From Comamonadaceae bacterium UBA2237 (GTDB lineage: Bacteria; Pseudomonadota; Gammaproteobacteria; Burkholderiales; Burkholderiaceae_C): a stretch of DNA of 5,689 nucleotides. The stretch lies in NCBI GenBank assembly GCA_002347905.1, contig DDYJ01000171.1, positions 27,632 to 33,320 on the forward strand, written 5' to 3'. The translations under genes were made by a program, and so were the position numbers. Below the pieces are notes generated by a model that saw only the letters and a list, made by a program, of their open reading frames with translations, was not told the origin of the DNA and did not search any database. How positions within the stretch are numbered: the stretch's first letter is position 1; the number at the start of each line of letters is the position of its first letter. Below are positions 5,490 through 5,689 of this stretch, piece by piece.

Positions 5490-5689
5490 ATGGAAGATCC
5501 CATTCTTAACATCGAAGAACGTGAGTCAATCAACGCTGGACGTTGGTTCTCATCCCTTTCACCATCACTGAGACACGACATACTTCGATGCGCTTACGTC
5601 AAACGATGCAAAGACGGCGACTTGATCGCGGCACGTGGAGACGCGCCCGAAGAATGGATGGCGTGTGCGAAAGGTGCAGTGCGGGTGAG
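5490..5689 (+). CDS. Crp/Fnr-family transcriptional regulator, 3'-truncated by window edge
   Basis: The N-terminal 66 residues of a reading frame that stays open to the window end. After a short polar start (MEDPILNIEE), residues about 18-66 resemble the opening of a cyclic-nucleotide-binding-type beta-barrel domain: WFSSLSPSLRHDIL (19-32), then KDGDLIAARG (41-50) and EEWMACAKGAVRV (54-66), with glycines G43, G50 and G62 at typical positions. The DNA-binding helix-turn-helix should lie beyond the window. Cysteines at 34, 40 and 59 are present, but I do not see the N-terminal cluster pattern of FNR, so oxygen sensing is not supported. Binding-site evidence for ATG 5490 is poor: AGG at 5485-5487 leaves only 2 bases. 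It is separated from the upstream genes by 89 bases and a hairpin, so it is probably its own unit. The family call is fairly firm, the ligand unknown. Confidence 0.75.
   Translation, partial: MEDPILNIEERESINAGRWFSSLSPSLRHDILRCAYVKRCKDGDLIAARGDAPEEWMACAKGAVRV

Noticed and set aside
5448..5494. Sigma-70 promoter for the Crp/Fnr-type gene
   Set aside because: TTGCGA and TTGAGG resemble -35 hexamers, but neither has an acceptable -10 element at 16-18 bases.

Overview
The window reads as chromosomal DNA of a betaproteobacterium, most likely order Burkholderiales and plausibly family Comamonadaceae. The pointers are a LexA with a long inter-domain linker, a small LexA-adjacent protein of a kind I associate with that group, and the protein flavour of the remaining genes. 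This taxonomic call is inference from sequence style, not from a search. Base composition looks about half G+C by eye. All seven genes are on the + strand and packed tightly. I see no tRNA, rRNA, CRISPR array, insertion sequence or phage gene.

Layout. (1) 1-567: the 3' part of lexA, the SOS repressor-protease, with its 5' end outside the window. (2) 580-825: a small uncharacterised gene 12 bases after lexA with a good ribosome binding site, probably co-transcribed with it. A perfect 7-bp hairpin (828-847) then separates this pair from the metabolic genes. (3) 860-1867: an NAD(P)-dependent D-2-hydroxyacid dehydrogenase. (4) 1874-3040: a 12-helix major facilitator superfamily transporter, 6 bases downstream. 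(5) 3100-4620: a two-part 3-hydroxyacyl-CoA dehydrogenase of the PaaH/PaaC type. (6) 4621-5400: a crotonase-fold enzyme resembling PaaG, whose ATG directly abuts the previous stop codon. (7) An 89-base gap with a hairpin and a palindrome, then the start of a Crp/Fnr-type regulator (5490 onward) cut by the window end.

How they fit together. The two CoA enzymes are adjacent, abutting and of consecutive chemistry, so they probably act on the same acyl-CoA in a beta-oxidation-like or phenylacetate-like route. The crotonase lacks both glutamates of true hydratases but keeps the PaaG-type aspartate motif, which suggests an isomerase or related reaction rather than plain hydration. The dehydrogenase and transporter pair could import or export a hydroxy/keto acid and interconvert it, but the substrate cannot be read from sequence.

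Nothing here demands a wholly new system. The most interesting points are the probable SOS-linked small protein, the catalytic residues of the crotonase, the missing acidic cofactor residue in the D-2-hydroxyacid dehydrogenase, and the hairpin at the boundary between the SOS and metabolic genes.
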